64,000 nt of DNA from Paenibacillus sp. CF384 (GCF_900106745.1 NZ_FNNV01000010.1:1-64000); one strand, 5' to 3'. Counted from the first letter of the stretch, positions 50,428 through 60,427 are shown. Numbers and translations are program-made. Notes: a model not told the origin generated them from the letters alone.

Positions 50428-51489
50428 TTACAGCTGTATCAAGCGTTTCGTATGACGCAGCTCTTGCAGGTTGGCGGCACCAATGCCGAACATTGCCGTA
50501 CGAAGCTCGAACTCAATGCGCTCCATTTGGCGTTGCAGCGACTCACTGCCGATCGTTTGCGGCTGTGCCGCACCGGCTAGCAGCGAACGGCCATAGCCTG
50601 CCAAATCAGCGCCTAGCGCGATTGCTTTCGCGGCATCCACGCCGTTGTTCAAGCCGCCGCTTGCGATTAGGGCAGTGCCCGGCAGCGCGGTACGGACGTC
50701 GCGCACGCATGCTGCCGTCGGCGTCCCCCAGCCTGCAAAGGCAGCCGCAGCCTCGGTGCGCAGCGGGTCGCGAGAGCGGTATTTCTCCACCTGGCTCCAA
50801 GAGGTTCCGCCCGCTCCGGCGACATCTATGAAGGCGACTCCTATATCGTGCAGCCTTAGTGCGGTCTCGGCATCGATCCCCCAGCCAACTTCCTTTACGC
50901 CAACAGGTACTTGCAGCTGGCGACATACCTCGGCTATGCGCTGCAGCAATCCACGGAAGTTCGTGTTCCCTTCCGGCTGGAATACCTCTTGCAAGCTGTT
51001 CAGGTGCAAGACGAGCGCATCGGCTTCGGCAAACTCGACGGCGAGCCTGCATTCGTCGACTCCGTACCCGTAGTTGAGCTGAACAGCGCCAAGGTTGGCT
51101 ATGATCGGTATGCTCGGCGCTTGCTTGCGCACTTGGAATGTAGGGGCGAGAGATTCCTTCTCGATGGCTGCACGCATAGAGCCAAGCGCCATTACCCATC
51201 CCCTTGCCTGCGCTGCATCAGCAAGCCTTTCATTAATAGCACCTGTCTCCGCTGTGCCCCCGGTCATCGAACTAATGAGCAGCGGTGCCGCAATCGGCTT
51301 GCTCAGAAACGTCGAAGCGATGTCAATTTCCTCGAAGTCGAACTCAGGAAGCGCTTGATGGCGAAACCGATATTGCTCGAAGCCGGGTTCCGTGCCGACG
51401 CTCTTCACTTGTTCCTCCAGAACAATCCGGATATGCTCGCCTTTCCTCTTCGTCGTTTGGACATGCTCCTCAGCTTGCCTGTCCATCAT
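50428..51489 (-). CDS. fni: Type 2 isopentenyl-diphosphate isomerase
   Basis: The FMN-dependent enzyme interconverting isopentenyl and dimethylallyl diphosphate. Family features: TKRKGEHIRIVLEEQV at the start, LLISSMTGGTAETGAINERLA, ALGSMRAAIE, ANLGAVQLNYGYG, HLNSLQEVFQPEGNTNF, VGVKEVGWGI, VAGAGGTSW and ASGGLNNGVDAAKAIALGADLAGYGRSLL. From the ATG at 51489, nine bases behind AGGGGGA, it has 353 residues, the normal length; the longer frame is rejected. It is convergent with the ger operon and divergent from nagB. Confidence 0.97.
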   Translation of the reverse strand: MMDRQAEEHVQTTKRKGEHIRIVLEEQVKSVGTEPGFEQYRFRHQALPEFDFEEIDIASTFLSKPIAAPLLISSMTGGTAETGAINERLADAAQARGWVMALGSMRAAIEKESLAPTFQVRKQAPSIPIIANLGAVQLNYGYGVDECRLAVEFAEADALVLHLNSLQEVFQPEGNTNFRGLLQRIAEVCRQLQVPVGVKEVGWGIDAETALRLHDIGVAFIDVAGAGGTSWSQVEKYRSRDPLRTEAAAAFAGWGTPTAACVRDVRTALPGTALIASGGLNNGVDAAKAIALGADLAGYGRSLLAGAAQPQTIGSESLQRQMERIEFELRTAMFGIGAANLQELRHTKRLIQL

Positions 51490-51622
51490 AATCGTAGATC
51501 CCCCTGTCATCTGCTTTGCTGCAATCATCATGGCATATGCATGACCTCAAGAGCAAGTTTGCCGGGAACCTCGGTATTTTTGATTATTAATTTCTTAATA
51601 ATGATTTTTTTAATCATTTTTA

Positions 51623-51651
51623 TTGTCGGTTTTGACGATTTCCTTTATAAT
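51623..51651 (+). promoter_or_regulatory. nagBA promoter
   Basis: TTGTCG (51623-51628), 17 bases and a perfect TATAAT (51646-51651). Directly upstream lie AT-rich inverted repeats: ATTATTAA/TTAATAAT (51583-51602) and TGATT/AATCA (51602-51616). These may be an UP element or regulator site. No nagR-type regulator gene is adjacent. Confidence 0.6.
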
Positions 51652-51684
51652 AGAATCATAACGAACCCTGGGAGGCACCTCATT

Positions 51685-52407
51685 ATGGAATTGAAACGCT
51701 TCGACGACATTAGTGAACTTGACCGTTATGCTGCTCAAATTTTCGCAGATACGATTAAACATAATCCGCACGCAACGCTTGGGCTGGCAACCGGCTCGAC
51801 ACCTATCGGAATTTATGGAAAAATGATAGAGATGTACAATAATGGCGAGGTTTCCTTCAAGGATGCTACTACGTTCAACCTGGACGAATATGTAGGACTT
51901 TCGCCAAACCATGAGCAAAGCTATGCGCAATTTATGAAACACCACTTGTTTGACCACATCGATCTGCCGAAGCAGCAAGCGCATTTGCCAAGCGGCATGG
52001 TCAGCGATTTGAATGCGGAATGCCTGTCTTATGATCGCATGCTGTCCGAGCAGCCCATCGACGTACAGCTTCTTGGCCTTGGCCATAACGGGCACATCGG
52101 CTTCAATGAACCGGATCAAGAGCTGCATGGCGGTACGCATGTCGTGGAGCTTGAGGAAGCCACTCGAGCAGCGAACGCAAGATTTTTCGATACGCCGGAT
52201 GAAGTGCCGACGAAAGCCATTACGATGGGCGTTGGCTCCATTCTGAAAGCAGACTCGATCGTCCTAGTCGTGAAAGGCGCCGACAAAGCGAATATCGTCA
52301 AGCAAGCGCTGCATGGCCCTATTACGACGGAAGTTCCGGCATCGCTGCTGCAAACGCATAAGAAAGTGATCGTGTTGGTCGATCGAGAGGCAGGGAGGTT
52401 ATTGTAG
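51685..52407 (+). CDS. nagB: Glucosamine-6-phosphate deaminase
   Basis: NagB converts glucosamine 6-phosphate to fructose 6-phosphate and ammonia, feeding amino sugars into glycolysis. The 240-residue protein shows LGLATGSTPIGIYGKM (phosphate loop), TFNLDEYVGL (catalytic Asp), LGLGHNGHIGFNEP (ring-opening His) and ITMGVGSIL. The start at 51685 follows GGGAGG; the open frame upstream is a chance reading over the fni gene. It is coupled to nagA, 3 bases away. Confidence 0.97.
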   Translation: MELKRFDDISELDRYAAQIFADTIKHNPHATLGLATGSTPIGIYGKMIEMYNNGEVSFKDATTFNLDEYVGLSPNHEQSYAQFMKHHLFDHIDLPKQQAHLPSGMVSDLNAECLSYDRMLSEQPIDVQLLGLGHNGHIGFNEPDQELHGGTHVVELEEATRAANARFFDTPDEVPTKAITMGVGSILKADSIVLVVKGADKANIVKQALHGPITTEVPASLLQTHKKVIVLVDREAGRLL

Positions 52408-52410
52408 AGG

Positions 52411-53592
52411 ATGACAACGGCGGATAACAATTGGTTCATTACGAATGTGAAAGCAATCGTGCAAGACGAGGTTATTGAAGGCAGCCTTATCGTAGAGAAC
52501 GGGATGATTACAGCCATTATCGAGGGTCAATTCCTTCCATCTGAGAATGAGCAGCACCGCACCATCGACGGACAAGGAAGCTGGCTTGTACCCGGTTTTA
52601 TCGACATGCACGTACATGGCGGCTTCGGCGCAGACTTCATGGATGCCGGCCGAGCTGCTTATGATACCATCACTCGCTACCATGCTTCCAAAGGTACGAC
52701 TTGCATGCTCGCAACTACCGTTACGGCATCCAAGGAAGCGATCGAAGCCGTGCTGGCAGCCTCCGATGACTATATCAGCGGTGAAATGGCCTTCGCCAAG
52801 CTTGGCGGCGTTCATCTGGAAGGACCGTTCATCAGCGAGCTGTGGCCCGGCGCACAGAACCCGGCCTTTATTTCACCGCCTCGCGTCGACTGGGTGAAGT
52901 CGTGGAATGAGCAATATCCCGGACTTATCAAACAGCTCACCTTGGCACCGGAGAAAGAACAAGCTTGCGAGCTGATCGCCTACCTCGCAGATAGCGGCAT
53001 CGTTGCTGCCTGCGGGCACACGGACGCTACATACGCGCAAGTTACGGCCGCGGCTGACGCTGGTTTAACGCAAGCGGTGCATACGTTCAATGCGATGCGA
53101 GGCCTGCATCATCGCGAGCCGGGAACGGTTGGCGCTGTCTTGACCGATCATCGCATATCCGGTGAAATCATCGCCGACGGTCATCATGTCCACCCCGCGG
53201 CAATCCGACTTCTTGTAGGCTCGAAGCCGTTAGATAAAGTCGTGCTGATCACGGACGCGATGTCGGCTGCCGGTCTTGGCGACGGCGACTATGATCTCGG
53301 CGGACTTATCGTAGATGTTAAGCAAGGCGTAGCTCGTCTCCGCGAAGGCGGCAGCTTGGCCGGAAGCACGCTGACTATGATCGATGCCTTCCGCTACATG
53401 CTTACTCATACGGACCTGAGTCCCGTTCAAGTAAGTCGGATGGCAAGTGGTAATCCGGCCCGTCAAATGGGTCTTGCTGAAGTGACGGGCTCCATAACGG
53501 TCGGGAAACAGGCCGATCTGGTACTAACGGATGCGTCTTTTACTGAAGTAAGCCATACTTGGGTGAATGGGCGCCTCGTACACCGCAGTTAA
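52411..53592 (+). CDS. nagA: N-acetylglucosamine-6-phosphate deacetylase
   Basis: NagA removes acetyl from GlcNAc-6-phosphate, giving the NagB substrate. The 393-residue amidohydrolase shows GFIDMHVHGGFGADFMD, GVHLEGPFIS (metal Glu), CGHTDATY, VHTFNAMRGLHHREPG, ADGHHVHPAA and the catalytic Asp in LITDAMSAAG. SITVGKQADLVLTD closes the composite beta domain. It is the second gene of the nagBA operon and ends at a long hairpin. Together with nagB and pfkA it supports growth on, or recycling of, cell-wall amino sugars. Confidence 0.97.
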   Translation: MTTADNNWFITNVKAIVQDEVIEGSLIVENGMITAIIEGQFLPSENEQHRTIDGQGSWLVPGFIDMHVHGGFGADFMDAGRAAYDTITRYHASKGTTCMLATTVTASKEAIEAVLAASDDYISGEMAFAKLGGVHLEGPFISELWPGAQNPAFISPPRVDWVKSWNEQYPGLIKQLTLAPEKEQACELIAYLADSGIVAACGHTDATYAQVTAAADAGLTQAVHTFNAMRGLHHREPGTVGAVLTDHRISGEIIADGHHVHPAAIRLLVGSKPLDKVVLITDAMSAAGLGDGDYDLGGLIVDVKQGVARLREGGSLAGSTLTMIDAFRYMLTHTDLSPVQVSRMASGNPARQMGLAEVTGSITVGKQADLVLTDASFTEVSHTWVNGRLVHRS

Positions 53593-53604
53593 GTTGAACA
53601 CAAA

Positions 53605-53665
53605 TAAAGGGTTATGCAGCTTTGGCCGCCGTTCGTGATTGCGGCCGCTTGCTGCATAACCCTTA
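53605..53665. terminator. Long bidirectional hairpin terminator
   Basis: AAGGGTTATGCAGC pairs with GCTGCATAACCCTT, with a GCGGCC/GGCCGC inner stem. It separates the convergent nagA and NHL-protein genes. Confidence 0.8.
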
Positions 53666-53687
53666 TTCATTTCGTAAGAGTGCGAGT

Positions 53688-54623
53688 TTACTTCTGTCTG
53701 ATGAGCTTCGTAATACGGCCGTCGAAGATCCATTCCGCTACATAGACGTTACCTTGCGAGTCTACGCATACGCCGTGCGGCGAACTGAATTTATCAGGAC
53801 GATAATATTCTTTCGGCAAATTCGGCCAGCCCTGCTGCTTGTATGCCTGCTGGTCTTCTCCAAGATGCGTAATCAGGCGATCATTCTTATCCAGCACGGT
53901 GATGCGGCTGTCCAGATCCGGCATATAAACCTCGTCTCCGAAGAAATAGAAGCTGCATGGCAGATCAAGATTGTGATCGACAAAACGCTTATGCTCGCCT
54001 TCAAGCGTGAACACTTGAATGCGGCTGTTTCTGCGGTCTGCAACGTAAATTTCCGGCTCATCGCCGCGCAGGTTAATGGAGATGCCATGCGGTTCTTTCA
54101 CTTTGCCAGGCTCGGAACCACGGCCGCCCCATGAGCGGATGTAATTGCCTTTGGCATCGTAGTGATGAATATAGAATTGACCGTAACCGTCAGAAACGTA
54201 GATGTCGCCGTTTGGCGCCACGCACACATCCGTCGGTACGTAACGGCGCTCGGCATCGTATAGATCCGGACGTTCTGGTCCGCTGATTTCTAGCAATACG
54301 TCGCCGGAGAGAGTTGTTTTGACTACCAGCGCGCGGTTTGTATCTGCGAAGTACAAATACTCGATGCCGTCTGCGTCGTCACGGTGCAGATAGAAGCCGT
54401 GTGCCCCGCCTTCAAATTCCGCGCCCCACGAGGTCAGGAAGTTCCCCTCTTTGTCAAAAACAACGACGGAGTCTTTGCTCGTGTTATGTACGTAAACGTT
54501 ATCATTTGCATCGACGACAATACCATGCGTATAGCCGTAAGTAATTCCTTCCGGAAGCTTGCCCCAGCCTTGTGCAACTTCATAGGAGTGAGATTCGTTA
54601 CCAATAATCAATTTTTCAGACAC
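53688..54623 (-). CDS. NHL-repeat beta-propeller protein
   Basis: About 311 residues folding as a six-bladed propeller. Repeats include YTHGIVVDANDNVYVHNTS, PTDVCVAPNGDIYVSDGYG, PHGISINLRGDEPEIYVADRRN and SPHGVCVDSQGNVYVAEW, each a VxVD..GNVYVAD blade. The nearest relatives are annotated as peptidyl-alpha-hydroxyglycine alpha-amidating-lyase-like or 6-bladed propellers. No signal peptide is present, so cytoplasmic. The start is GTG at 54623, ten bases after AGGAG; GTG at 54629 is the alternative. The function is not known. Confidence 0.85.
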   Translation of the reverse strand: MSEKLIIGNESHSYEVAQGWGKLPEGITYGYTHGIVVDANDNVYVHNTSKDSVVVFDKEGNFLTSWGAEFEGGAHGFYLHRDDADGIEYLYFADTNRALVVKTTLSGDVLLEISGPERPDLYDAERRYVPTDVCVAPNGDIYVSDGYGQFYIHHYDAKGNYIRSWGGRGSEPGKVKEPHGISINLRGDEPEIYVADRRNSRIQVFTLEGEHKRFVDHNLDLPCSFYFFGDEVYMPDLDSRITVLDKNDRLITHLGEDQQAYKQQGWPNLPKEYYRPDKFSSPHGVCVDSQGNVYVAEWIFDGRITKLIRQK

Positions 54624-54701
54624 GTTCACATTTCTCCTTTCAACTGTTCGTACAATCCCAAGTATACCAAAATCGCGGAATCGAGGAAGTAATATTTTCA
54701 C

Positions 54702-54749
54702 AAAAAAAGCAATATCTTCATGGGATCTCTCCATTTCGACATTGCTTCC
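54702..54749 (-). terminator. Intrinsic terminator of the kinase-DeoR operon
   Basis: On the minus strand AAGCAATGTC pairs with GATATTGCTT and runs into TTTTTTT, about 40 bases after the DeoR stop. Confidence 0.82.
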
Positions 54750-54788
54750 TGCTTACGATATATGTATCTGTGATAATAGGCCTAGCTT

Positions 54789-55592
54789 TCACAATGAAGC
54801 TTCCTGCTCCTCGCTTGCTATGACCGTTTGAATGCCATGTGCATGGGCGATTGACGCCAGCTGCTGTGGAAGCGGCCGGTCCGTTATAAACGCTTGCAGC
54901 TCGGTTAGCGGCGCGATGGAGAACAGTGAAGTACGGCCAATCTTCGTATGATCGAACATCGCATAGGTGGATTGGGATCTGCGTATCATCGCCTTGGCGA
55001 TCTGCGCCTCTTGCTCGGAATAAGTCGTGATGCCTCCGGTAGAGGAAACGCCGTCAACGCCGAGGAACATTTTGCCGATATGCAGCTGGCTGATCATGCC
55101 TTCCCCGAGCGGTCCGCAGCATTCAAAGCTGTTATGCCGCATCATCCCGCCTGTTACAACGACATTGATATCGCTGCCTGCAAGCTCCATCGCAATGTTG
55201 ACTGTATTCGTCACGACGGTAATGCCTCTTCGCGTTTTGAGCAGCTTGGCCAAGTAGTAGTTGGTCGTGCCGCCAGAGAGACCGACAACATCGCCTTCGA
55301 AGATCAGCCCCGCCGCTGCTGCCGCTATCCGTTCCTTCTCGAGAAAAGACAAGCCTTCCTTCTCTGAGAAAGGGAGCTCCCTCACCGCATTCATGCCGTC
55401 ATACATCGCTCCGCCAATCGTCCGAATGACCGGCTCTGATTTCTCCATCAGCTCCAAATCGCGGCGCGCCGTAGCTTCAGAAATGCCAAATCGTTCTACG
55501 ACCTCTTGGATCGTAACTCGCCCTTGACGCTTCAGCACATTCATAATCTGCTCCCGCCGCCGCTGTCCTTTCGACGATTGCACATCTGCCAT
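54789..55592 (-). CDS. DeoR family transcription regulator
   Basis: A 267-residue repressor. The N-terminal helix-turn-helix (QGRVTIQEVVERFGISEATARRDL, about 23-46) is followed by a DeoR-C sugar-phosphate-binding domain with GDVVGLSGGTTNYYLAKLL, VVTNTVNIAMEL, VVTGGMMR and FLGVDGVSSTGGIT. Its ATG directly abuts the kinase stop (TAAATG), so the two are coupled. A repressor of the adjacent sugar kinase operon, responding to a phosphorylated sugar acid, is the likely role. Confidence 0.94.
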   Translation of the reverse strand: MADVQSSKGQRRREQIMNVLKRQGRVTIQEVVERFGISEATARRDLELMEKSEPVIRTIGGAMYDGMNAVRELPFSEKEGLSFLEKERIAAAAAGLIFEGDVVGLSGGTTNYYLAKLLKTRRGITVVTNTVNIAMELAGSDINVVVTGGMMRHNSFECCGPLGEGMISQLHIGKMFLGVDGVSSTGGITTYSEQEAQIAKAMIRRSQSTYAMFDHTKIGRTSLFSIAPLTELQAFITDRPLPQQLASIAHAHGIQTVIASEEQEASL

Positions 55593-56549
55593 TTAGCGTT
55601 CCACCCAGCCTTTGTCCGATAATCTGCGCTCGACCGACGCCCAATCAGGAAGCGCTTCCCAGTCCCCGCGCATCTGGACTACCAGTGCACCGCTGATGCT
55701 GCCAAGACGTACAGCCTCAAGTACACTCATGCCTTTGAGCAATCCCGCCAGAAACCCGGAGCAGAACGCATCGCCGGCCCCAACGGTATCGATTACGCGA
55801 TCTACCGGATAGAACGGCACCTCTGCCGCTTGGCCATTCTCCAGAACGACTGTCGTATCACCAACGCCTTTGATAATACTAATTGCCGATAGCTTCGACA
55901 GCTCCGCTTTCACACCGTCAAAATCATCGTTGTTATACAGCAGCCTCAGCTCGTCCCAGCCCGGCAAGAAATAATCAGCTTGCTCGGCAAGCGGCAAAAC
56001 CACTTCACGCGCTTCCTCGATCGTCCACAGCTTCAGACGCAGATTCGGATCGAAGGAAATACGAACGCCCGCTTCCTTAGCCGCCGCCACAACTGCAAAG
56101 ATCGTTTCACGGCAGTTCTTGCTAAGCGCCGGCGTAATGCCGGAAATATGCAAGATCTTGCAGCCGCGGATATAATCCAGATCAAGCTGATCGGGCTGCA
56201 TCTGACTGGCAGCGGAGTGTTTGCGGAAATAATGAACGGCAAGCTTCCCTGCCACCATTTCGCGGAACATCATGCCTGTTGGAGCATCAGAGATCAAGCT
56301 CGCACGTGACACGTCGACTCCCTCACCGCGAATGCGCTTCATGATGGCGCGGCCGAATGGATCATCGCCAAGCGCGCCGAACCAGCCTGCAGAGGCGCCA
56401 AGTCTGGCAACGCCAATCGCCACATTGCTCTCTGCTCCTCCGAAGCTTACGTCAAGCGTTGGGGCATTCTCGATACTCTTGTACTCCTGCGGCAAAAACA
56501 AAGCCATCGTTTCCCCAAAGGTTACTAAATCCGGCACTGCTTTCGTCAA
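55593..56549 (-). CDS. PfkB-family sugar kinase, 2-keto-3-deoxygluconate kinase-like
   Basis: A 318-residue ribokinase-fold kinase. It opens VTFGETMALFLP, has SFGGAESNVAIGVARLG (substrate site) and GMMFREMVAGKLAVHYFRK, and ends with the catalytic DTVGAGDAFCSGFLAGLL. The pattern is that of KdgK, but PfkB specificity is hard to predict. No other pectin or glucuronate genes are present. The start codon is TTG at 56549, seven bases after GGAGGG. It forms an operon with the DeoR gene, perhaps also with the 4-TM gene 21 bases upstream. Confidence 0.88.
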   Translation of the reverse strand: MTKAVPDLVTFGETMALFLPQEYKSIENAPTLDVSFGGAESNVAIGVARLGASAGWFGALGDDPFGRAIMKRIRGEGVDVSRASLISDAPTGMMFREMVAGKLAVHYFRKHSAASQMQPDQLDLDYIRGCKILHISGITPALSKNCRETIFAVVAAAKEAGVRISFDPNLRLKLWTIEEAREVVLPLAEQADYFLPGWDELRLLYNNDDFDGVKAELSKLSAISIIKGVGDTTVVLENGQAAEVPFYPVDRVIDTVGAGDAFCSGFLAGLLKGMSVLEAVRLGSISGALVVQMRGDWEALPDWASVERRLSDKGWVER

Positions 56550-56570
56550 CGGTTATCCCTCCAATGCGAC

Positions 56571-57002
56571 TTACATCGTTTTGATAATCGGATATTTCAT
56601 GAAGTAAAGAATTACTAAATAGATCACAAGAATGATCAGGCTTAATACACGGGCTTTGCCAATGTGAGCCGTTGCACTTTGACCGCTTTGAATCTCAGCA
56701 GCAATCCGCTTCAGCGGTTTCGTCACAATACCGCCAAGTGCGGCAATTGCCAGGAACAGCAAAGTAACAATAATCATCCAAATCACTTTATAATCGCTTT
56801 GCGACATCAAGTAACCGCCGGTAAGCAGTTGCAGGACGAGAAAATATTGGGCTATGCGGTTAGCGGAAACCAGACCTTCTGCAAGGCCGGCTTGTCCGGC
56901 ACCGTCAAGCTTGGATGCGCGTCCGACCATCAGCGGCAATACGAGGTAAAACCCCATTCCGGCTGCACCGAGCACGTGCAAAAACAACATAAAATCATAC
57001 AT
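56571..57002 (-). CDS. Four-span membrane protein, unknown function
   Basis: A 143-residue protein with four predicted membrane segments (about 3-25, 50-67, 74-96 and 119-138), a His in the first (LFLHVLGAAGMGFYLVLPL) and a short basic-acidic loop. It vaguely resembles DUF2269-like or copper/heme-associated small membrane proteins, but no assignment is secure. AGGAGG is well placed. It lies just upstream of the kinase gene. Confidence 0.7.
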   Translation of the reverse strand: MYDFMLFLHVLGAAGMGFYLVLPLMVGRASKLDGAGQAGLAEGLVSANRIAQYFLVLQLLTGGYLMSQSDYKVIWMIIVTLLFLAIAALGGIVTKPLKRIAAEIQSGQSATAHIGKARVLSLIILVIYLVILYFMKYPIIKTM

Positions 57003-57078
57003 CCGTTACGTCCTCCTAAATTGTATTATGATCTTTACAAGTATACTAAAATCGGCGCGGCAATTCAAAGAAACCCGT

Positions 57079-59310
57079 TTATTCAGCGGCAGGTGACAAT
57101 CGATGCTTCACCATAACGGCTTTGATCGCAAAATAATCGACATCATCCGGGAGCGCTTCTTTGATCGGCTTGAGCTTGTCTGCCCCTACTTGATTGATCG
57201 CTTCCACAATCTGAGCCTCATACTGATGGGGAATAAAAGCATCCCAATCCAGCTCCTCGCCTTCTTGCGCGCATCGCAGCAAGTGATTCTCGATCGTCAC
57301 TCGTCCCATACCGCGAATCGAGGCGATGTCAGCGATGGAATGCCCCATGCCAAGCAGCGTCAATGACTGCATGTGACTTGATAATCCCTCCAGCTCTGCT
57401 TGAATAGCAGCTGTGAGCGCTTCAGAAGGCTTCTCACGCTCTACGCGTGGCACTGATGCGACTATATCAGTGTGGGGCATAGAAGACTGTGAGAAAGGCG
57501 TACCGCCTGTCTCTGCCGCATCGCCTTTAAAGGATCTTACGATTGCAATGACTTCGCTGCCGTATTTGTTCGCCTTAGCGGCCCCGATTCCTTTCACGCC
57601 GAGCAGCTGCTCCGTGTTCACCGGCTGTCGATCAGCAATTTCACGCAGCGCCGCATCGAAAAACAACATAAACGGTGGGACATGCTCCCTGGCCGCCGTA
57701 ACCCGGCGCCATTCGCGAAGCGCTTCAAACAGCGGCGTGTTCGCCGATGCGACCGAAGTGCTCTCGGTTGCCCTTCTTTTGGCTGCCGCACTTTGCCTGC
57801 GATGAACCGTTACTTTCCCTTCCAGCACCGGAAGTGCTTCGGCTGTGAGTGAAACCGTCGGATACTCGCCCTCGCTAATGCGCAAATACCCTTCTGCCAC
57901 GAGCCAGTACAGCAGATCCGTGATCTCCTTCTCAACCCAGCTGCGCATGAGGCCATATGTGGACAGGCGGTCTAAGCCAAACTCTATAATACGTTTCTCT
58001 CTTGAGCCCTTCAGCACCTTAGCAGCAAGTGAAATTCCGAATCTGCCCTTGAGCCTTCCCACGCAAGACAACGCCTTACGCGCATCCTCAGTCGTATCAA
58101 TCAGAGCGCTTTGGTCCAAGCAGTTGCTGCATTTGCCGCATTCCGGCACATCCGACTCGCCAAAATATTTCACGATATACTGCAGCAGACATTTCTCCGA
58201 CCTGCTGTAATGCATCATCGTATAGAGCTTATTAAGCTGAATCGTCTTCCGCTCCGGATCGCCGGTGCTTCTGTCGATCAGAAACCGCTGCACCTGGACG
58301 TCCTGCGGCTCGAACATGAGGACGCAATCACTCTCTTCACCATCACGTCCTGCACGTCCAGCTTCTTGATAATACGACTCGACATCGCCAGGCATCTGAT
58401 AGTGAACGACATAACGAACGTTCGGCTTGTCGATTCCCATCCCAAACGCATTCGTCGCAACCATCACCCGATAGTCGTCGAATCTGAACTTCTCCTGCGC
58501 ATCAGCACGTTCTTCGTCGCCTAAGCCGCCGTGGTATTTGCCAACCGTAATTCCAAGCCGGCTCAAATCCTCGCTCACTTCCTCCGCTTCCTTGCGCGTT
58601 GCGGTGTAGACGATCCCTGATTGATCAGGCCGCTGGGAAACGAAGTCGCGCAGAAATTTACGTTTATCCGTTCCCGTAACAACGGAGAGGGTTAGGTTCG
58701 TCCGGGCAAATCCGGTGATGAAAATATTCGGCTGGCGCAGTCCGAGCATCGCTGCAATGTCATCTGCGACTTCCGGTGTCGCCGTTGCCGTGAACGCCGC
58801 AACCGGCGGCCGATTCTCCAATCTCCCGATCCAGCCCGCAAGCTGGCGGTAGCTCGGACGGAAATCATGTCCCCATTGCGACACGCAGTGCGCTTCATCG
58901 ATCGCAATCAGCGGAATATGCATTTGACTGGATAGAGAGTCGAACATATTGCTGTCCAATCGCTCGGGCGCTACATAAAGCAGCTTGTACACGCCCTCTG
59001 CCGTCTGCCTCACTACATCGCGGTAGGCAGCTGCATCTAAAGAGCTGTTTAAATACGCTGCGGGTACTCCTAAGCGGTTTAACGCATCCACTTGGTCCTT
59101 CATTAACGAAATGAGTGGCGAGACTACAATCGTTGTCCCAGGCAGCAGCATGGCCGGAAGCTGATAACAGATCGACTTTCCTCCGCCGGTCGGCAGAATC
59201 GCGAGCGTATCTTTACTTGCGAGTACACCTTCTATGATATCGCTTTGTCCTTTGCGGAAGCTGTCGTAGCCGTAGACTTGCTTCAGCATCTGCTGTGCTT
59301 CGGTATGCAT
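57079..59310 (-). CDS. recQ: ATP-dependent DNA helicase RecQ
   Basis: A 743-residue 3'-5' DNA helicase of recombination and repair. Helicase motifs: FRKGQSDII (motif 0), LPTGGGKS, DEAHCVSQWGHDFRP, FTATATPEV, VATNAFGMGIDKP and EAGRAGRDG. Next come the zinc-binding cysteines (CLLQYI ... CGKCSNC), the RQC winged helix, an HRDC domain (about 520-600, with LLGVKGIGAAKANKYG) and a C-terminal HTH_40-type region (about 640-743). The domain set is complete. GAAGGAGG precedes the ATG. Confidence 0.96.
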   Translation of the reverse strand: MHTEAQQMLKQVYGYDSFRKGQSDIIEGVLASKDTLAILPTGGGKSICYQLPAMLLPGTTIVVSPLISLMKDQVDALNRLGVPAAYLNSSLDAAAYRDVVRQTAEGVYKLLYVAPERLDSNMFDSLSSQMHIPLIAIDEAHCVSQWGHDFRPSYRQLAGWIGRLENRPPVAAFTATATPEVADDIAAMLGLRQPNIFITGFARTNLTLSVVTGTDKRKFLRDFVSQRPDQSGIVYTATRKEAEEVSEDLSRLGITVGKYHGGLGDEERADAQEKFRFDDYRVMVATNAFGMGIDKPNVRYVVHYQMPGDVESYYQEAGRAGRDGEESDCVLMFEPQDVQVQRFLIDRSTGDPERKTIQLNKLYTMMHYSRSEKCLLQYIVKYFGESDVPECGKCSNCLDQSALIDTTEDARKALSCVGRLKGRFGISLAAKVLKGSREKRIIEFGLDRLSTYGLMRSWVEKEITDLLYWLVAEGYLRISEGEYPTVSLTAEALPVLEGKVTVHRRQSAAAKRRATESTSVASANTPLFEALREWRRVTAAREHVPPFMLFFDAALREIADRQPVNTEQLLGVKGIGAAKANKYGSEVIAIVRSFKGDAAETGGTPFSQSSMPHTDIVASVPRVEREKPSEALTAAIQAELEGLSSHMQSLTLLGMGHSIADIASIRGMGRVTIENHLLRCAQEGEELDWDAFIPHQYEAQIVEAINQVGADKLKPIKEALPDDVDYFAIKAVMVKHRLSPAAE

Positions 59311-59344
59311 GGGCAGCCACCTCCTTCTTCAAATTAAAAACAGC

Positions 59345-59373
59345 AAAACCCTGACGAAGAATCTGTCAGGGTC
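59345..59373 (-). terminator. Intrinsic terminator after mdh
   Basis: On the minus strand ACCCTGAC pairs with GTCAGGGT, followed by TTTTGCTGTTTTT. Confidence 0.75.
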
Positions 59374-59404
59374 TCATGTGCTTCATGAGCTGTGTCTTGC
59401 TCTA

Positions 59405-60346
59405 TTAGCCGTTAACGACCGCGATCACGTTGCGAACGGAGTTAGCGGACTTCTCGAGTGCCGCTTTCTCGTCTTCCGTAAGCTCAAGCTCGAATACTTT
59501 CTCGATGCCGTCACCGCCCAGAATAACCGGTACGCCCATGAATAGGTTGTTGTAGCCGTATTCCCCTTCTAACAGTGCGATTACGGGAAGGATGCGTTTC
59601 TTGTCCTTCAGAATCGCTTCTGTCATCTGAACGAGCGATGCAGCAGGAGCATAGTAAGCGGAGCCGTTGCCCAGCAGGTTGACGATTTCGCCGCCGCCAA
59701 CACGTGCACGCTGCACAATCGCTTCAATGCGATCTGCCGGAATCAGTTTCTCGATCGGAATGCCGCCTACGTTGGAATACCGTACAAGCGGCACCATATC
59801 GTCGCCATGACCGCCAAGAACGAAACCGCGAACGTCTTCTGTAGATACGTTCAGCTCCTGTGCAATGAACGTGCAGTACCGTGCCGTATCGAGTACGCCG
59901 GATTGGCCAATCACTCGGTTCTTAGGAAAGCCAAGCGTATTGTATGCCGCGTACGTCATCGCATCGACCGGATTAGAAAGAATAATCACATAAGCATCCG
60001 GACTGGTCGTTTTAATGTTTTCGCAAACCGATTTCACGATGCCGGCATTGGTGTTGACCAAGTCGTCACGGCTCATGCCCGGTTTACGAGCGATTCCGGC
60101 CGTAATGATTACTACAGATGAACCAGCTGTATCTGCATAGTCGGAAGTACCTGTAATTCTGGCGTCCACACCAAGAACCGGTGTCGATTCCAACATATCA
60201 AGCGCCTTGCCTTTAGTCGGGTTCTCAAGCTGCGGGATATCGACCAACACAACATCGCCAAGCTCTTTCTGTGCAAGCATCAATGCTGTCGTAGCACCTG
60301 TGAAACCTGCACCTACAACTGTAATCTTATTCCGTTTAATCGCCAT
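59405..60346 (-). CDS. mdh: Malate dehydrogenase
   Basis: A 313-residue NAD-dependent malate dehydrogenase of the LDH-like type. [15 protein letters not shown] binds NAD, and the catalytic His is in [23 protein letters not shown] carries the substrate arginines, and [11 protein letters not shown] follows. It oxidises malate to oxaloacetate. It is the third gene of the citZ-icd-mdh block, separated from icd by a 12-base-pair hairpin. Confidence 0.97.
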   Translation of the reverse strand: MAIKRNKITVVGAGFTGATTALMLAQKELGDVVLVDIPQLENPTKGKALDMLESTPVLGVDARITGTSDYADTAGSSVVIITAGIARKPGMSRDDLVNTNAGIVKSVCENIKTTSPDAYVIILSNPVDAMTYAAYNTLGFPKNRVIGQSGVLDTARYCTFIAQELNVSTEDVRGFVLGGHGDDMVPLVRYSNVGGIPIEKLIPADRIEAIVQRARVGGGEIVNLLGNGSAYYAPAASLVQMTEAILKDKKRILPVIALLEGEYGYNNLFMGVPVILGGDGIEKVFELELTEDEKAALEKSANSVRNVIAVVNG

Positions 60347-60427
60347 TACAAACGGCCTCCCTTAAACAAATGTAATTTACGCCTGTCTAAATCCTACATC
60401 AGCCGGCTGGGATTCCAAAGGATAAGT